From contig JBFEOQ010000002.1 of assembly GCA_041550515.1 (NCBI GenBank), forward strand, positions 1 to 64,000: a stretch of 64,000 nt of DNA. The letters run 5' to 3'. The translations under genes and the position numbers were made by a program. The notes beneath the pieces are model-generated. The model saw nothing but the letters and a program-made list of their open reading frames with translations, had not been told where the DNA came from and did no database searches. Shown piece by piece: positions 25,537 through 34,434 of the stretch (positions within the stretch are counted from its first letter, which is position 1; each line of letters begins with the position of its first letter). Origin of the DNA: PFL35 sp041550515. GTDB lineage: Archaea > Thermoplasmatota > E2 > DHVEG-1.

Positions 25537-26438
25537 GTTGTAACCTCACAGCCATTCTTTGTTATTATAACAGTATGTTCTTTTTGGGTGACAGTCCCTT
25601 TTTTTTGTTCTACTAACTGAGGATATTGTTTAATCAATCCTAAAAAACAAAGTCTATTCAAAATTATATCACTATTGTTTTTAAAAAAATTATTAATCGA
25701 ACGTTGAGAAAAAGGAAGAGATCTAAATATTTTATAGATATTATTAAACCAAATATTTGCACGTTTATCTCTAATAAACCTGGATCGAATTGTTTTTTCA
25801 CAAAGAAATATATTACTCCCTTTCCCAGAAATTACATGCCCTAATCCATCTGTAGCGAAAGGTTCAATTGCTATAACATCTCCAATTCTTGGCTTTAAAG
25901 TGTTTAAGAAATCTGGAACACTAGGAATACTCATTCCAGAATGTAGAACATATCTTTTAAGACTATGACCTGTCAAATTATCTATTGATGTATAACCAAA
26001 ATCTTTTATGGTTTTTTGTACGTTTTTTCCAATTTCGGAAAGATTTATCTCTGGTTTGATTAATTCTATCGCTGTTTTTAATCCTTCATCTACTGCTTTT
26101 ATCATATCAGTACATCTTTTTGTTTCAATTTCAATTGTTAATGCGGTATCTGCAATAAAACCTTCAACATGTGCTCCAACATCAAGTTTTACTACATCGC
26201 CTTTCTTAAAAATATAATTATTATCATGACGTGGTGTGAAATGCGCTGCAATTTCGTTAAGCGATATATTTACAGGAAAAGCAATTTCTGCCCCTTTTTG
26301 CTGAATCCTTGTTTCTACTTTTTCAGCAACATCTAAAAGTGCAACACCTGATTTAATTAGACTTGCTCCATAATCACGTGCTTCTGCAGCGATTCGTCCT
26401 GCAAGTCTATATTTTTCAATTGTTTTATTATCGATCAA
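25533..26438 (-). CDS. map: Methionine aminopeptidase, type II
   Basis: A 301-residue metalloprotease removing initiator methionine. The five metal ligands and catalytic histidines appear in AAHFTPRHD, VKLDVGAHVEGFIADTALT, LTGHSLKRYVLHSG, VIAIEPFATDG and VTQKEHTVII. The insertion between the last two (about residues 218-280) is the type II, archaeal/eukaryotic hallmark. It overlaps genes on both sides by four bases (ATGA), so translation is coupled with Sua5 and the creatininase-like gene. Confidence 0.96.
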   Translation of the reverse strand: MIDNKTIEKYRLAGRIAAEARDYGASLIKSGVALLDVAEKVETRIQQKGAEIAFPVNISLNEIAAHFTPRHDNNYIFKKGDVVKLDVGAHVEGFIADTALTIEIETKRCTDMIKAVDEGLKTAIELIKPEINLSEIGKNVQKTIKDFGYTSIDNLTGHSLKRYVLHSGMSIPSVPDFLNTLKPRIGDVIAIEPFATDGLGHVISGKGSNIFLCEKTIRSRFIRDKRANIWFNNIYKIFRSLPFSQRSINNFFKNNSDIILNRLCFLGLIKQYPQLVEQKKGTVTQKEHTVIITKNGCEVTT

Positions 26439-27025
26439 AACATCCTCCTAAGGACTTTTTTAGAAGGAATTGAGCCTTCTCTTAAAATCATTACTTTTTC
26501 ATTTGATATATCAACTATGGTTGAAGGTTTGCTCTTCAGCTCCCCCGCATCAAGATATATATTTATTTTGTCTTTAAATTGAATCCTTATATCATTTATT
26601 TTATAAGGTGTAGGAAAACCATGAATATTTGCACTTGTACAAGTTAAAGGACCAAAGGCTGATAGAATTTGTAAAGCAATATTATTATTTGGTATGCGAA
26701 CTGCTATACGATCACTACCTGCAGTTAATATATCTGAAATAGCTTTTTTCTTTTTTAAAATGAGTGTAAGCTTACCGGGTAAAAACCTCTCGGAGATACG
26801 AATTATTCGATCATCAACAAATGCTACATCTTTTAGGGCATCAATATTTGAAACTGCAATACTTAATGGTTGATTAAAAGACCTTTTTTTAATTAAAAAT
26901 ATATTTTTGACTGCAGATTTATTAAAGATATCTGCACCTAATGCATATAAAGTATCTGTTGGATAAACAATTAATTCACCTTTTTTTAATGAAGAGACAA
27001 CTTTAGTAAGATCAAAACTTGACAT
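26435..27025 (-). CDS. sua5: Threonylcarbamoyl-AMP synthase (Sua5/YrdC family)
   Basis: A 196-residue YrdC-domain protein that makes threonylcarbamoyl-AMP for t6A37 modification of tRNAs reading ANN codons. Motifs are GELIVYPTDTLYALGAD, KKRSFNQPLSIAVSN, LPGKLTLIL and TCTSANIHGFPTP. It has the single-domain YrdC length, without the extra Sua5 C-terminal domain. It lies eighteen bases after MBF1 and overlaps map. Confidence 0.92.
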   Translation of the reverse strand: MSSFDLTKVVSSLKKGELIVYPTDTLYALGADIFNKSAVKNIFLIKKRSFNQPLSIAVSNIDALKDVAFVDDRIIRISERFLPGKLTLILKKKKAISDILTAGSDRIAVRIPNNNIALQILSAFGPLTCTSANIHGFPTPYKINDIRIQFKDKINIYLDAGELKSKPSTIVDISNEKVMILREGSIPSKKVLRRMF

Positions 27026-27043
27026 AAAAAATCAAACACATTT

Positions 27044-27523
27044 TTATTTATTTTTTATAAAATCACCCAATGTACGACCACCACTAGTTCGACCATAACC
27101 CTTCATTGCATAACTAGGAGGACTTGCGATTTCTTCAAATAAATTTATATTCAATTCTTTTTCAAGTTTTTTCGCGATCTTATCACTTGGTTTAAGATCA
27201 CCATTCTCAATTTTTGAAATTGTAACTGTACGCTCACCAATACGGAAACCTAGTTCTTCACGGCTTAAGCCTTTTTTCTCTCGTCCCTTTTTTATAAGAA
27301 TATTAAAATTGGACACAAGTTCTTTTGTCATATCTTTATAAACATCTTTTTCTTTTGGTCGGTGAATTCTCTTTAAAATAGGTGTTTGAGCATTAGGTTT
27401 AGTTGAAGATGATACAGCGATACTTTTACCATATTTTATACAGTCTGGACAAAGCATCATTTTAACATCATCAATAATTGCAGGTTTACAATCACATTCT
27501 TTACCACAAAGTTCACATTCCAT
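27044..27523 (-). CDS. mbf1: Multiprotein bridging factor 1 (aMBF1)
   Basis: A 159-residue archaeal MBF1 with an N-terminal zinc ribbon (CELCGKECDC and LCPDCIKYG) and a C-terminal Cro-type helix-turn-helix (KKGLSREELGFRIGERTVTISKIENG). Archaeal MBF1 binds ribosomal subunits and influences translation, and is historically named for TBP bridging. AGGGAT lies about eight bases before the start. Its place with Sua5 and MetAP fits a translation theme. Confidence 0.92.
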   Translation of the reverse strand: MECELCGKECDCKPAIIDDVKMMLCPDCIKYGKSIAVSSSTKPNAQTPILKRIHRPKEKDVYKDMTKELVSNFNILIKKGREKKGLSREELGFRIGERTVTISKIENGDLKPSDKIAKKLEKELNINLFEEIASPPSYAMKGYGRTSGGRTLGDFIKNK

Positions 27524-27551
27524 ATTTTTTATCCCTAAAACTATTTATTGT

Positions 27552-28421
27552 TTAGATTAACCCAGCTTTTTGTAAAGCCATAAGATCTTCAGTACTTAGT
27601 TTTTCACCACGTTTAAATCTTTCAAAGATTTCATCTGCTTCTTTATGTGCAGCAGTTACTTCTTCAGCTTTTTTAGTTTTTCGTTTCTTTTCATGGCCTA
27701 TAGTAATCTTGCGTTCTAAATCATGTATTTTATCGACACTTTCGATAAATTCTTTATGAACTTTATCTGCCTCAATTTTTGTAATAACAATCGTTTCTTG
27801 AATAATATTTACCTTTTTTACTAGATTTTCTAGTTGTTTGATAAGGTTAATCATATTTTCATGTTCTTCTTGTGCGCGGCTTGCAAGTTTTTCAACTGTA
27901 TCATGCTGTTTTTCTGCTTTTTGTTTTATAATTTTTTCTTCTTCAAGTGCTTTTTTAAGCTTTGGATCCCTGTTAAGTTTATCCTCTGCATCTTTAATCT
28001 TTGAATGTAAAATGGATATATTTTCAATTAATTTTTTCTCTTTTTGTGGAGACATTGCAGTTGTCATCTGCTCATTTTCAAGTGTTCTTATTTGTTTTCT
28101 TAAAAGATTTAAATTTGCGCCGAATGCAGAAGATCTTTCTTTTTCTAATTCTTCTATTTTTTTCTTGATTTCACTATAGCTTTTATTTAACTTGTTTCTT
28201 TGATCCTTTGCATGTTTTACTCTTTCGTTTAACTCGTCTCGATTTTTTTTATGATCAGAAATTTTATTTCTTAGATTTCTGATTGTAGAATTTAAATTAT
28301 CTCTTTCATCTGCAAGTTTCTTAGATTTATCATGTAAATTATTTCTTTTATTTTTTAAATCATTTGCATTATTTTGTAATTTATCTTTTTCTTTAATTAA
28401 ATCGTCTACTGAATCACTCAT
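27552..28421 (-). CDS. Long coiled-coil protein (COG1340-like)
   Basis: About 290 residues, nearly all predicted coiled coil with repeated Lys/Glu/Leu/Asn patterns (for example LRNKISDHKKNRDELNERVK), and a short C-terminal tail ending RFKRGEKLSTEDLMALQKAGLI. The pattern matches the archaeal COG1340 family of unknown function. Starts at 28433 and 28421 are both possible; GGGGT placed before 28421 and the family-like MSD start favour 28421. It is the first gene of the minus operon that continues into MBF1. Confidence 0.82.
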   Translation of the reverse strand: MSDSVDDLIKEKDKLQNNANDLKNKRNNLHDKSKKLADERDNLNSTIRNLRNKISDHKKNRDELNERVKHAKDQRNKLNKSYSEIKKKIEELEKERSSAFGANLNLLRKQIRTLENEQMTTAMSPQKEKKLIENISILHSKIKDAEDKLNRDPKLKKALEEEKIIKQKAEKQHDTVEKLASRAQEEHENMINLIKQLENLVKKVNIIQETIVITKIEADKVHKEFIESVDKIHDLERKITIGHEKKRKTKKAEEVTAAHKEADEIFERFKRGEKLSTEDLMALQKAGLI

Positions 28422-28476
28422 TATGGACCCCATTAATAGCCTTTAAAGGTACTACCCTGTAAATATAAAGTATTAT

Positions 28477-29169
28477 TTAACTATTAGTTTTATATTTAAA
28501 CATAATTACACCATATAAAAGAACCGCTATTATCCCTGTTAGAAAAATAAGGTCAAATAATACAGCACCTCCAATTGTTGCCATTATCCCAAGTTTCGTA
28601 GGTGAGTTATTAAGAAGTTCAGATAAATGCAAGAAATCAGCACCTATTAGAACACCAAAAGTACTTGATGAATAAGATAATACAGCTCCTTTTGTAAAGT
28701 CCTTTCTAAAAAGTATAATCGATATTAAACAAGCAAAAACTGCTGGTAATAACCAATATGGAAAACTTGCAACAATTCCTTGACTTGGTTCAACTCTGGT
28801 AATAAAATATGTAATTATTGTTATTATTATTGTTGCAATTAAAATTTGTTTATAAGATATCTTTCTTTTTATTATCAAATAAAAACTTAAGATTATAGGT
28901 ATTAAAGCTCCACCTGTGTTTATTCCAACAATCCAATTATTATATCTAAAAAGAGCGATATTTGAAATATCGTATCCAAAAATAATTATTGGGAAAGTAA
29001 AAATGAATGATATAAAAACAATAAAAGTGGATTCTATACCTGAGAAACCGAGATATTTAAAAGCCCTGGTTAAAAGTAGATATACCAAATAAATTAATAA
29101 TATGGGTATGCTAATTAGTATAACCCAAATAATAATCTCAAATATATTTATTTCAGCAAAGTAAAACAT
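28477..29169 (-). CDS. DUF1614-like integral membrane protein
   Basis: A 230-residue protein with about seven hydrophobic segments. Conserved-looking polar positions are NTGGALIPIILSFYL, GVLIGADFLHL and GGAVLFDLIFLTGIIAVLL, resembling the DUF1614/COG4089 family. No catalytic residues can be assigned. It is divergent from AlaRS, whose promoter lies in the shared 69-base gap. Confidence 0.7.
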   Translation of the reverse strand: MFYFAEINIFEIIIWVILISIPILLIYLVYLLLTRAFKYLGFSGIESTFIVFISFIFTFPIIIFGYDISNIALFRYNNWIVGINTGGALIPIILSFYLIIKRKISYKQILIATIIITIITYFITRVEPSQGIVASFPYWLLPAVFACLISIILFRKDFTKGAVLSYSSSTFGVLIGADFLHLSELLNNSPTKLGIMATIGGAVLFDLIFLTGIIAVLLYGVIMFKYKTNS

Positions 29170-29238
29170 ATTAATTTCTTTGATATAGATACCATTTATA
29201 AACCTTGTTTATATAACATGACAATTAAGGGTTATAAC

Positions 29239-31968
29239 ATGAGTGATTTTCTTAAAAAAGAATGCGACTTAAAATATTTTCATGATAATAAATATCTTCG
29301 GAAAAAATGTAAAAAATGTGGCGATTTTTATTGGACTCTTGATAAAAAATCAGAATTATGCGGTGATCAACCCTGTGTACCTTTTAGTTTTATTGGAAAA
29401 CCTCTAGGTAAAAAATCATTCAATCTATCTGATATACGTAATAGTTTTTTATCTTTTTTTGAAAAAAATAATCATTCAAGACTTTATTACCCTGAGACAG
29501 GTGAGCGTTGTCCAGTTGTTGCTCGATGGCGTTCGGATATATATCTTACTATAGCATCTATTGCTGATTTTCAACCACATGTTACTTCAGGAGAAGTTCC
29601 CCCTCCTGCAAATCCTTTGGTTATCTCTCAACCCTGTATTCGCTTAAATGATTTGGAACAAGTTGGTATTAGTGGTCGTCATCTTACAACTTTTGAGATG
29701 ATGGGTCATCATGCTTTTAATAAGAATTTTAATGAAATTTATTTCAAAGAAGATACAGTTAGATTATGTAACGAATATTTTACAAATATGATTGGAATCC
29801 CAAAAGAGAAGATTAATTATAAGGAACAGCTTTGGTTTGGTGGTGGAAATGCAGGACCTTGCCTTGAAGTTCTTGCAGGTGGTCTCGAAATTGCAACTCT
29901 AGTTTTTATGAATATGGTAAAAGATTCTAAGGGTAGTTTTGAAATAAAAGGTTCTAATTATTCACCTAATCCTTTAAATATAGTTGATACTGGTTATGGC
30001 CTTGAACGTATTGCATGGTGTACACAAGGTACAAAAACGATTTATGACTGTGTTTTTCCAGAAATAATAAAATGGATTGTAAAAAAATCAGAAGATAATT
30101 CAGATATGCAAAGTATTTACTCACTTGGTGATCATAGTAAATGTCTTTCCTTTATGTTAGGAGATGGAATTGTTCCATCAAATGTTAAAGCAGGTTATCT
30201 GGCTAGACTTATAATAAGGCGTTCTCTTCGTTTTTCTGAGAAAATAAAAATAGATGGTTCGCTAAAAGACATTGTTTTTATGCAACTAGATTTACTTGCA
30301 AAAAACTTCCCATCTCTTATAAAAAGAAAAAAGCAAATTGGAGAAATTCTTGATATCGAAACAAGACGTTATCATGATACTATTAAAAAAGGTAAAAACC
30401 TTGTAAAAAAAATTATTTTAGAGAAAAAAAATATTGATAAAAATGATCTTATTCTTTTATATGATACTCATGGAATGCAACCGGATATAGTAAAAAACAT
30501 TGCAAAAGGGGAAAGAATATATATAAAAATACCAAAAAATTTTGAATCAATGGTTGCTGAACTTCATTCATATGAAACAGATGAAGAAGAAAACCCTAAT
30601 GAGGAAATAAATTTACCATCATCTGAAAAACTTTATTATAAGGATCATTATACAAAAAACTTTAATGCAGAGGTTCTCTGGACTAATAAGACAGAGAGTG
30701 GTTTTGAAGTGGTTCTTGATAAAACTGCTTTTTATCCTGAAGGTGGTGGACAACCAAGTGATATTGGATTTCTTTCAAATAATGGAAAAAAATATCGTGT
30801 AAATCATGTAAAAAAGCAAGATAATGCAATAATTCATGAAGTTAAGGGTAGTCTAAATGTCGGGGATAAAGTTTTTGGTGAAATAGACTGGGAGAATAGG
30901 TATAGTCTTATGCGTCATCATACAGGGACACATGTTGTAAACGGGGCTCTGAGAAAATTGCTTGGAGAACATATCTGGCAGGCAGGTTCACAACTTTTAC
31001 CTGAAAATGCACGTTTTGATTTTGCTCATTATTCATCTATATCTAATGATCAAATGAAAAAAATAGAAGAATTAGCAAATGATTTTGTGAAAAAAAAATT
31101 AAATGTAAAAAAACTTGTATTGGATAGAAATTCTGCTGAAAAAATATATGGTTTTAGACTTTATCAAGGTGGTGTCCCCCCTGGAAATTGTATACGTGTT
31201 CTTGATATACCTGGTGTAGATTTTGAAGCTTGTGGAGGTACACATTTAAATAATATTGGTGAAATTGTAAAAATTAAAATTATTAAAATTGAGCGTATTC
31301 AGGACGGCGTCAACAGAGTTATTTTTGTTGCAGGTAAAATGGTTGATATATATCAAAAAGAAGAAAAAGAGATTTATCAAAACTTAATTAATATTTTAAA
31401 ACCATTTTATGAAATAAAGGATAGTTTAAATATTTCAGAGGAGCTTAGAAAGGTAACTGATGTTTATTCTGTACCTATTGATCAATTAGATAAAACATTT
31501 GAACGTTTTTTAAAAGAATCAAAAATTAAAACTCATAAAAATGTTAAGAACTTATTAGATGCAGCAAACGATCTTTTCTTAGAATGGAAGAAACAACAAA
31601 AAAATAAGAAAAAAGTTACAATTAATGATATAAATAATTATATTAAATCAGCAGAGATTGTTCCTGGTACAGATTATAAGATTATTGCTGATAAAACAAA
31701 TTTAGATGCCTTTGCTATCTCAGGTGCTATTGTAAAAAATTCTGGATATATAGTTCATATTTTTGATGGTAAAAAACTTGTATCTATGGCCTCTGAAAAT
31801 ATTGATATTGATTTACGAGAAATAGCACCAGAATTAGGTAAAATACTTGGTGGTAGTGGTGGTGGTAGACGACGTATGACACAATGTGGTGGGCCAAATA
31901 TTGATAAAATAGACTCTGCGTTAAAAACAGCAAAACAACTTACTAAGAAAAAATTGTTAACAAATTAA
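29239..31968 (+). CDS. alaS: Alanyl-tRNA synthetase, archaeal type
   Basis: About 909 residues. The archaeal N-terminal zinc-like segment (CKKCGDFYW) precedes the class II aminoacylation core with its signature near TSGEVPPPANPLV. The editing domain carries MRHHTGTHVVNGALR and CGGTHLNNIGE, whose His and Cys ligands bind zinc and clear Ser-tRNA. The C-Ala glycine-rich segment is GGSGGGRRRMTQCGG. An ATG at 29218 is in frame but sits directly after a TATA-like tttatataa (29208-29216). The ATG at 29239 is about 27 bases from that box and fits a leaderless start. A T-run terminator follows. Confidence 0.96.
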   Translation: MSDFLKKECDLKYFHDNKYLRKKCKKCGDFYWTLDKKSELCGDQPCVPFSFIGKPLGKKSFNLSDIRNSFLSFFEKNNHSRLYYPETGERCPVVARWRSDIYLTIASIADFQPHVTSGEVPPPANPLVISQPCIRLNDLEQVGISGRHLTTFEMMGHHAFNKNFNEIYFKEDTVRLCNEYFTNMIGIPKEKINYKEQLWFGGGNAGPCLEVLAGGLEIATLVFMNMVKDSKGSFEIKGSNYSPNPLNIVDTGYGLERIAWCTQGTKTIYDCVFPEIIKWIVKKSEDNSDMQSIYSLGDHSKCLSFMLGDGIVPSNVKAGYLARLIIRRSLRFSEKIKIDGSLKDIVFMQLDLLAKNFPSLIKRKKQIGEILDIETRRYHDTIKKGKNLVKKIILEKKNIDKNDLILLYDTHGMQPDIVKNIAKGERIYIKIPKNFESMVAELHSYETDEEENPNEEINLPSSEKLYYKDHYTKNFNAEVLWTNKTESGFEVVLDKTAFYPEGGGQPSDIGFLSNNGKKYRVNHVKKQDNAIIHEVKGSLNVGDKVFGEIDWENRYSLMRHHTGTHVVNGALRKLLGEHIWQAGSQLLPENARFDFAHYSSISNDQMKKIEELANDFVKKKLNVKKLVLDRNSAEKIYGFRLYQGGVPPGNCIRVLDIPGVDFEACGGTHLNNIGEIVKIKIIKIERIQDGVNRVIFVAGKMVDIYQKEEKEIYQNLINILKPFYEIKDSLNISEELRKVTDVYSVPIDQLDKTFERFLKESKIKTHKNVKNLLDAANDLFLEWKKQQKNKKKVTINDINNYIKSAEIVPGTDYKIIADKTNLDAFAISGAIVKNSGYIVHIFDGKKLVSMASENIDIDLREIAPELGKILGGSGGGRRRMTQCGGPNIDKIDSALKTAKQLTKKKLLTN

Positions 31969-31974
31969 ATTTTG

Positions 31975-31983
31975 TTTTTTTTT
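31975..31983 (+). terminator. Poly-T terminator after alaS
   Basis: Nine T residues begin seven bases after the alaS stop, in the short space before the convergent Sec61 beta gene. This fits archaeal T-tract termination. Confidence 0.55.
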
Positions 31984-31985
31984 GC

Positions 31986-32159
31986 TTATGGTTTTAAAGG
32001 CCATATAACATGTACAGCAGCAACAATTACAATGGTTGCAATGCACATTACTGTAACGAGCCATGGTGGTATTTTTAAACTTGTTTTTTCTTCTGCATCA
32101 AAGTAACGTATAAGTCCTGCAGCAGAGTGAAATCCTTCACCTTTTTTGTCTTTTGCCAT
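31986..32159 (-). CDS. secG: Preprotein translocase subunit Sec61 beta
   Basis: A 57-residue tail-anchored subunit of the SecYE-beta channel, read directly from ATG at 32159 to TAA at 31988-31986. The cytoplasmic part KKGEGFHSAAGLIRYFDAEE matches the archaeal Sec61 beta pattern, followed by one membrane helix (VTVMCIATIVIVAAVHVIW). It sits between alaS and the PRTase regulator and is divergent from the latter, so their promoters share the 102-base gap. SecY and SecE are not in the window. Confidence 0.93.
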   Translation of the reverse strand: MAKDKKGEGFHSAAGLIRYFDAEEKTSLKIPPWLVTVMCIATIVIVAAVHVIWPLKP

Positions 32160-32261
32160 AATTCTTCAAAAACAAGATACTTTTTCTGTATTTTAGCTTT
32201 ACTGTCATTGCAAACATCTAAATATACTTTTTATATTCCTTTTTCTACGGGTGTTAAGTTT

Positions 32262-32831
32262 ATGAAAGAGGTAGAATCACTTATTAAGAAAGCTTTAAAA
32301 TATAGGGAGAGTGGACTTACTGAACATGAAATCTCAGAAGAGTTAAATGTATCAAAGGAAACGACTGCATGGCTTCTTAGTAAGGGTAAAGAAAAAAAAC
32401 CTATTGGTGATGTTAAAATAGGTTGGCGTTCAATTGGCGTATTTCCCTCTAGAATTGGTTTTATTTCAGATGCTCTTTGTGATATCATACTTGAGGAATG
32501 TGAAGAAGTAGATACAATAGTTGGTATTGCAATCAATGGTATTCCTTTTTCAAGTTTTGTTGCAGATAAACTTGGTCTTGAAATGGCAGTTTTTAGACCT
32601 CATTCAGAAAAATCGGGTTCTTTTTCATCTAATTATGCCAGTGTAAAAGAAAAAAATGTTGTTTTTGTTGATGATGTTTTAGGGAGTGGAGAAACCTTTA
32701 AAGCTGCAATAAAAGCTGCAAAATCAGAAAAGGCAAAACCAGTGCTTTGTGTCGCAATTATAAATAAAACATCTGCTAATAAGATCGCGGATGTCCCTCT
32801 TCGAGCATTATTTAGAACCAGAATTTTATAA
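32262..32831 (+). CDS. PRTase-domain transcriptional regulator (GfcR/PyrE-like)
   Basis: A 189-residue protein with an N-terminal helix-turn-helix (LTEHEISEELNVSKETTAWLLS) followed by a phosphoribosyltransferase domain with the PRPP loop VVFVDDVLGSGETF. The architecture matches the archaeal orotate-PRTase-like regulators, including haloarchaeal GfcR, which controls sugar catabolism. The frame stays open further upstream, but GGTG and a TATA element at 32229-32237 point to the ATG at 32262. LysRS follows 25 bases downstream, while GAPDH and PGK lie 3-5 kb away. Confidence 0.87.
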   Translation: MKEVESLIKKALKYRESGLTEHEISEELNVSKETTAWLLSKGKEKKPIGDVKIGWRSIGVFPSRIGFISDALCDIILEECEEVDTIVGIAINGIPFSSFVADKLGLEMAVFRPHSEKSGSFSSNYASVKEKNVVFVDDVLGSGETFKAAIKAAKSEKAKPVLCVAIINKTSANKIADVPLRALFRTRIL

Positions 32832-32856
32832 GAAAAATTTTTTGGAGAATAGTCTA

Positions 32857-34407
32857 ATGCACTGGGCTGATGTTTTAGCTGAAGAATTGCTAAAGGTAGA
32901 TAAAAAACATGTTCTAGCAACTGGAATAACACCTTCGGGTCCAATACATGTTGGAAATATGCGTGAGGTTCTTACAACTGATGCTGTATACCGAAGAATT
33001 TTAAAAAAAAAGGGAAATGCAGAATTAATTTATATTGCAGATGATTTTGATAATCTTAGAAAAGTTTATCCTTTCCTTCCTAAAACTTATGAGAAACATA
33101 TTGGAAAACCCTTATCAGATATTCCTTGTCCATGTAATAAACATAAAAATTATGCTGAACACTATCTTACAATTTTTTTAGATTCCTTAAAGGAGCTTGG
33201 AGTTAATCCAACTGTCTACAAAGCAAGTGAAATGTATAAAACTGGTATGTATAGAGAATCTATACAAATTGCACTTGAAAATACAGAAAAAATACGTGAA
33301 ATAATAGAGAAAATATCAAAAAGAAAACTACCAAAAAAATGGGTACCATTTAATATTTGCTGTGAGAACTGTGGAAAAATTACTTCAGCAGAACCAATAT
33401 TATATTACTATCCATATTTAGAGTATATGTGTAATTGTGGATATGAAGGAAAAGCGGATATAACTAAAGGAGGAATAGGAAAATTACCTTGGAGAATAGA
33501 CTGGCCTGCTCGCTGGAAAATACTTAAAGTAACTTTTGAACCTTTTGGAAAAGACCATGGAACTGTTGGTGGAACACATGATACAGGGGTCGTAATTGCA
33601 AAAGATATATTTAATTATACACCTCCAAAATATATTATGTATGAATTTATTCTTTTAAAGGGGAAAGGAGCAATGCATAGTTCCAAGGGGACAGCACTTT
33701 CTGCAGATGAAATGCTTAAAATAACACCACCAGAAGTTTTGAGATTTTTACTTATGAGTAATCAACCAAATAAGCATATTCAATTTGACCCGGGTCTTGG
33801 TATTTTAAATCTTGTAGATGAATATGATCAACAAGAAAGAGCGTATTTTAAAATAGAAGAAGAAATCAAAGGAACAAAAGACCTTAATGAAACATATGAG
33901 CTATCTCAACCAAATGAAATCCCTAAGAAAATACCATTTCAACTACCTTATCGTCATCTTGTAACACTACTTCAAATAGGTAAAAACTGGGAAGATATAA
34001 ATACAATCTTAATCAGAACAAATCAGATACCAAAACAATTAAATAAAGAAGAGGAAGAACACTTAAAACAACGTGCATTACATGTTAAATATTGGCTTGA
34101 AAACTATGCACCAGATGTTATAAAATTCAAAGTTAAAAAACAATTACCTAAAATAGATTTAAATACTGATCAAAAAAATTATCTTAAAAAATTATATAAA
34201 AAACTACCAGATATAATATGGGAAGCAGAAAACATTCATAATGATATATATGTTATATCAGAAAAAGAAAAAATACCAATTAAAACTGCTTTTACTACAA
34301 TTTATCAGATAATTTTAGGCCAAGAAAAAGGACCTCGTGCAGGATTCTTTTTATCAAATTTAGATAAAGATTTTGTGATAAAAAGAGTCAAAGAAGCAAT
34401 TAAATAG
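32857..34407 (+). CDS. lysS: Lysyl-tRNA synthetase, class I
   Basis: A 516-residue class I LysRS, a form found in most euryarchaea and a few bacteria. The HIGH-type motif is PSGPIHVGN, and the KMSKS-type loop is MHSSKGTALS. Zinc-type cysteines occur in CCENCGKI and MCNCGY. The frame is open from 32791, but GGAGA at 32844-32848 is placed for the ATG at 32857, where the family start MHWADVLAEELL lies. Confidence 0.95.
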   Translation: MHWADVLAEELLKVDKKHVLATGITPSGPIHVGNMREVLTTDAVYRRILKKKGNAELIYIADDFDNLRKVYPFLPKTYEKHIGKPLSDIPCPCNKHKNYAEHYLTIFLDSLKELGVNPTVYKASEMYKTGMYRESIQIALENTEKIREIIEKISKRKLPKKWVPFNICCENCGKITSAEPILYYYPYLEYMCNCGYEGKADITKGGIGKLPWRIDWPARWKILKVTFEPFGKDHGTVGGTHDTGVVIAKDIFNYTPPKYIMYEFILLKGKGAMHSSKGTALSADEMLKITPPEVLRFLLMSNQPNKHIQFDPGLGILNLVDEYDQQERAYFKIEEEIKGTKDLNETYELSQPNEIPKKIPFQLPYRHLVTLLQIGKNWEDINTILIRTNQIPKQLNKEEEEHLKQRALHVKYWLENYAPDVIKFKVKKQLPKIDLNTDQKNYLKKLYKKLPDIIWEAENIHNDIYVISEKEKIPIKTAFTTIYQIILGQEKGPRAGFFLSNLDKDFVIKRVKEAIK

Positions 34408-34434
34408 TAATTTATCTTAAAAATGTTATAAAAA

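Noticed and set aside
32127..32261. A 45-residue N-terminal extension of the PRTase regulator
   Set aside because: The added part is hydrophobic, unlike the family, and overlaps the promoter region and the start of the Sec61 beta gene; the ATG at 32262 has a TATA box and GGTG.
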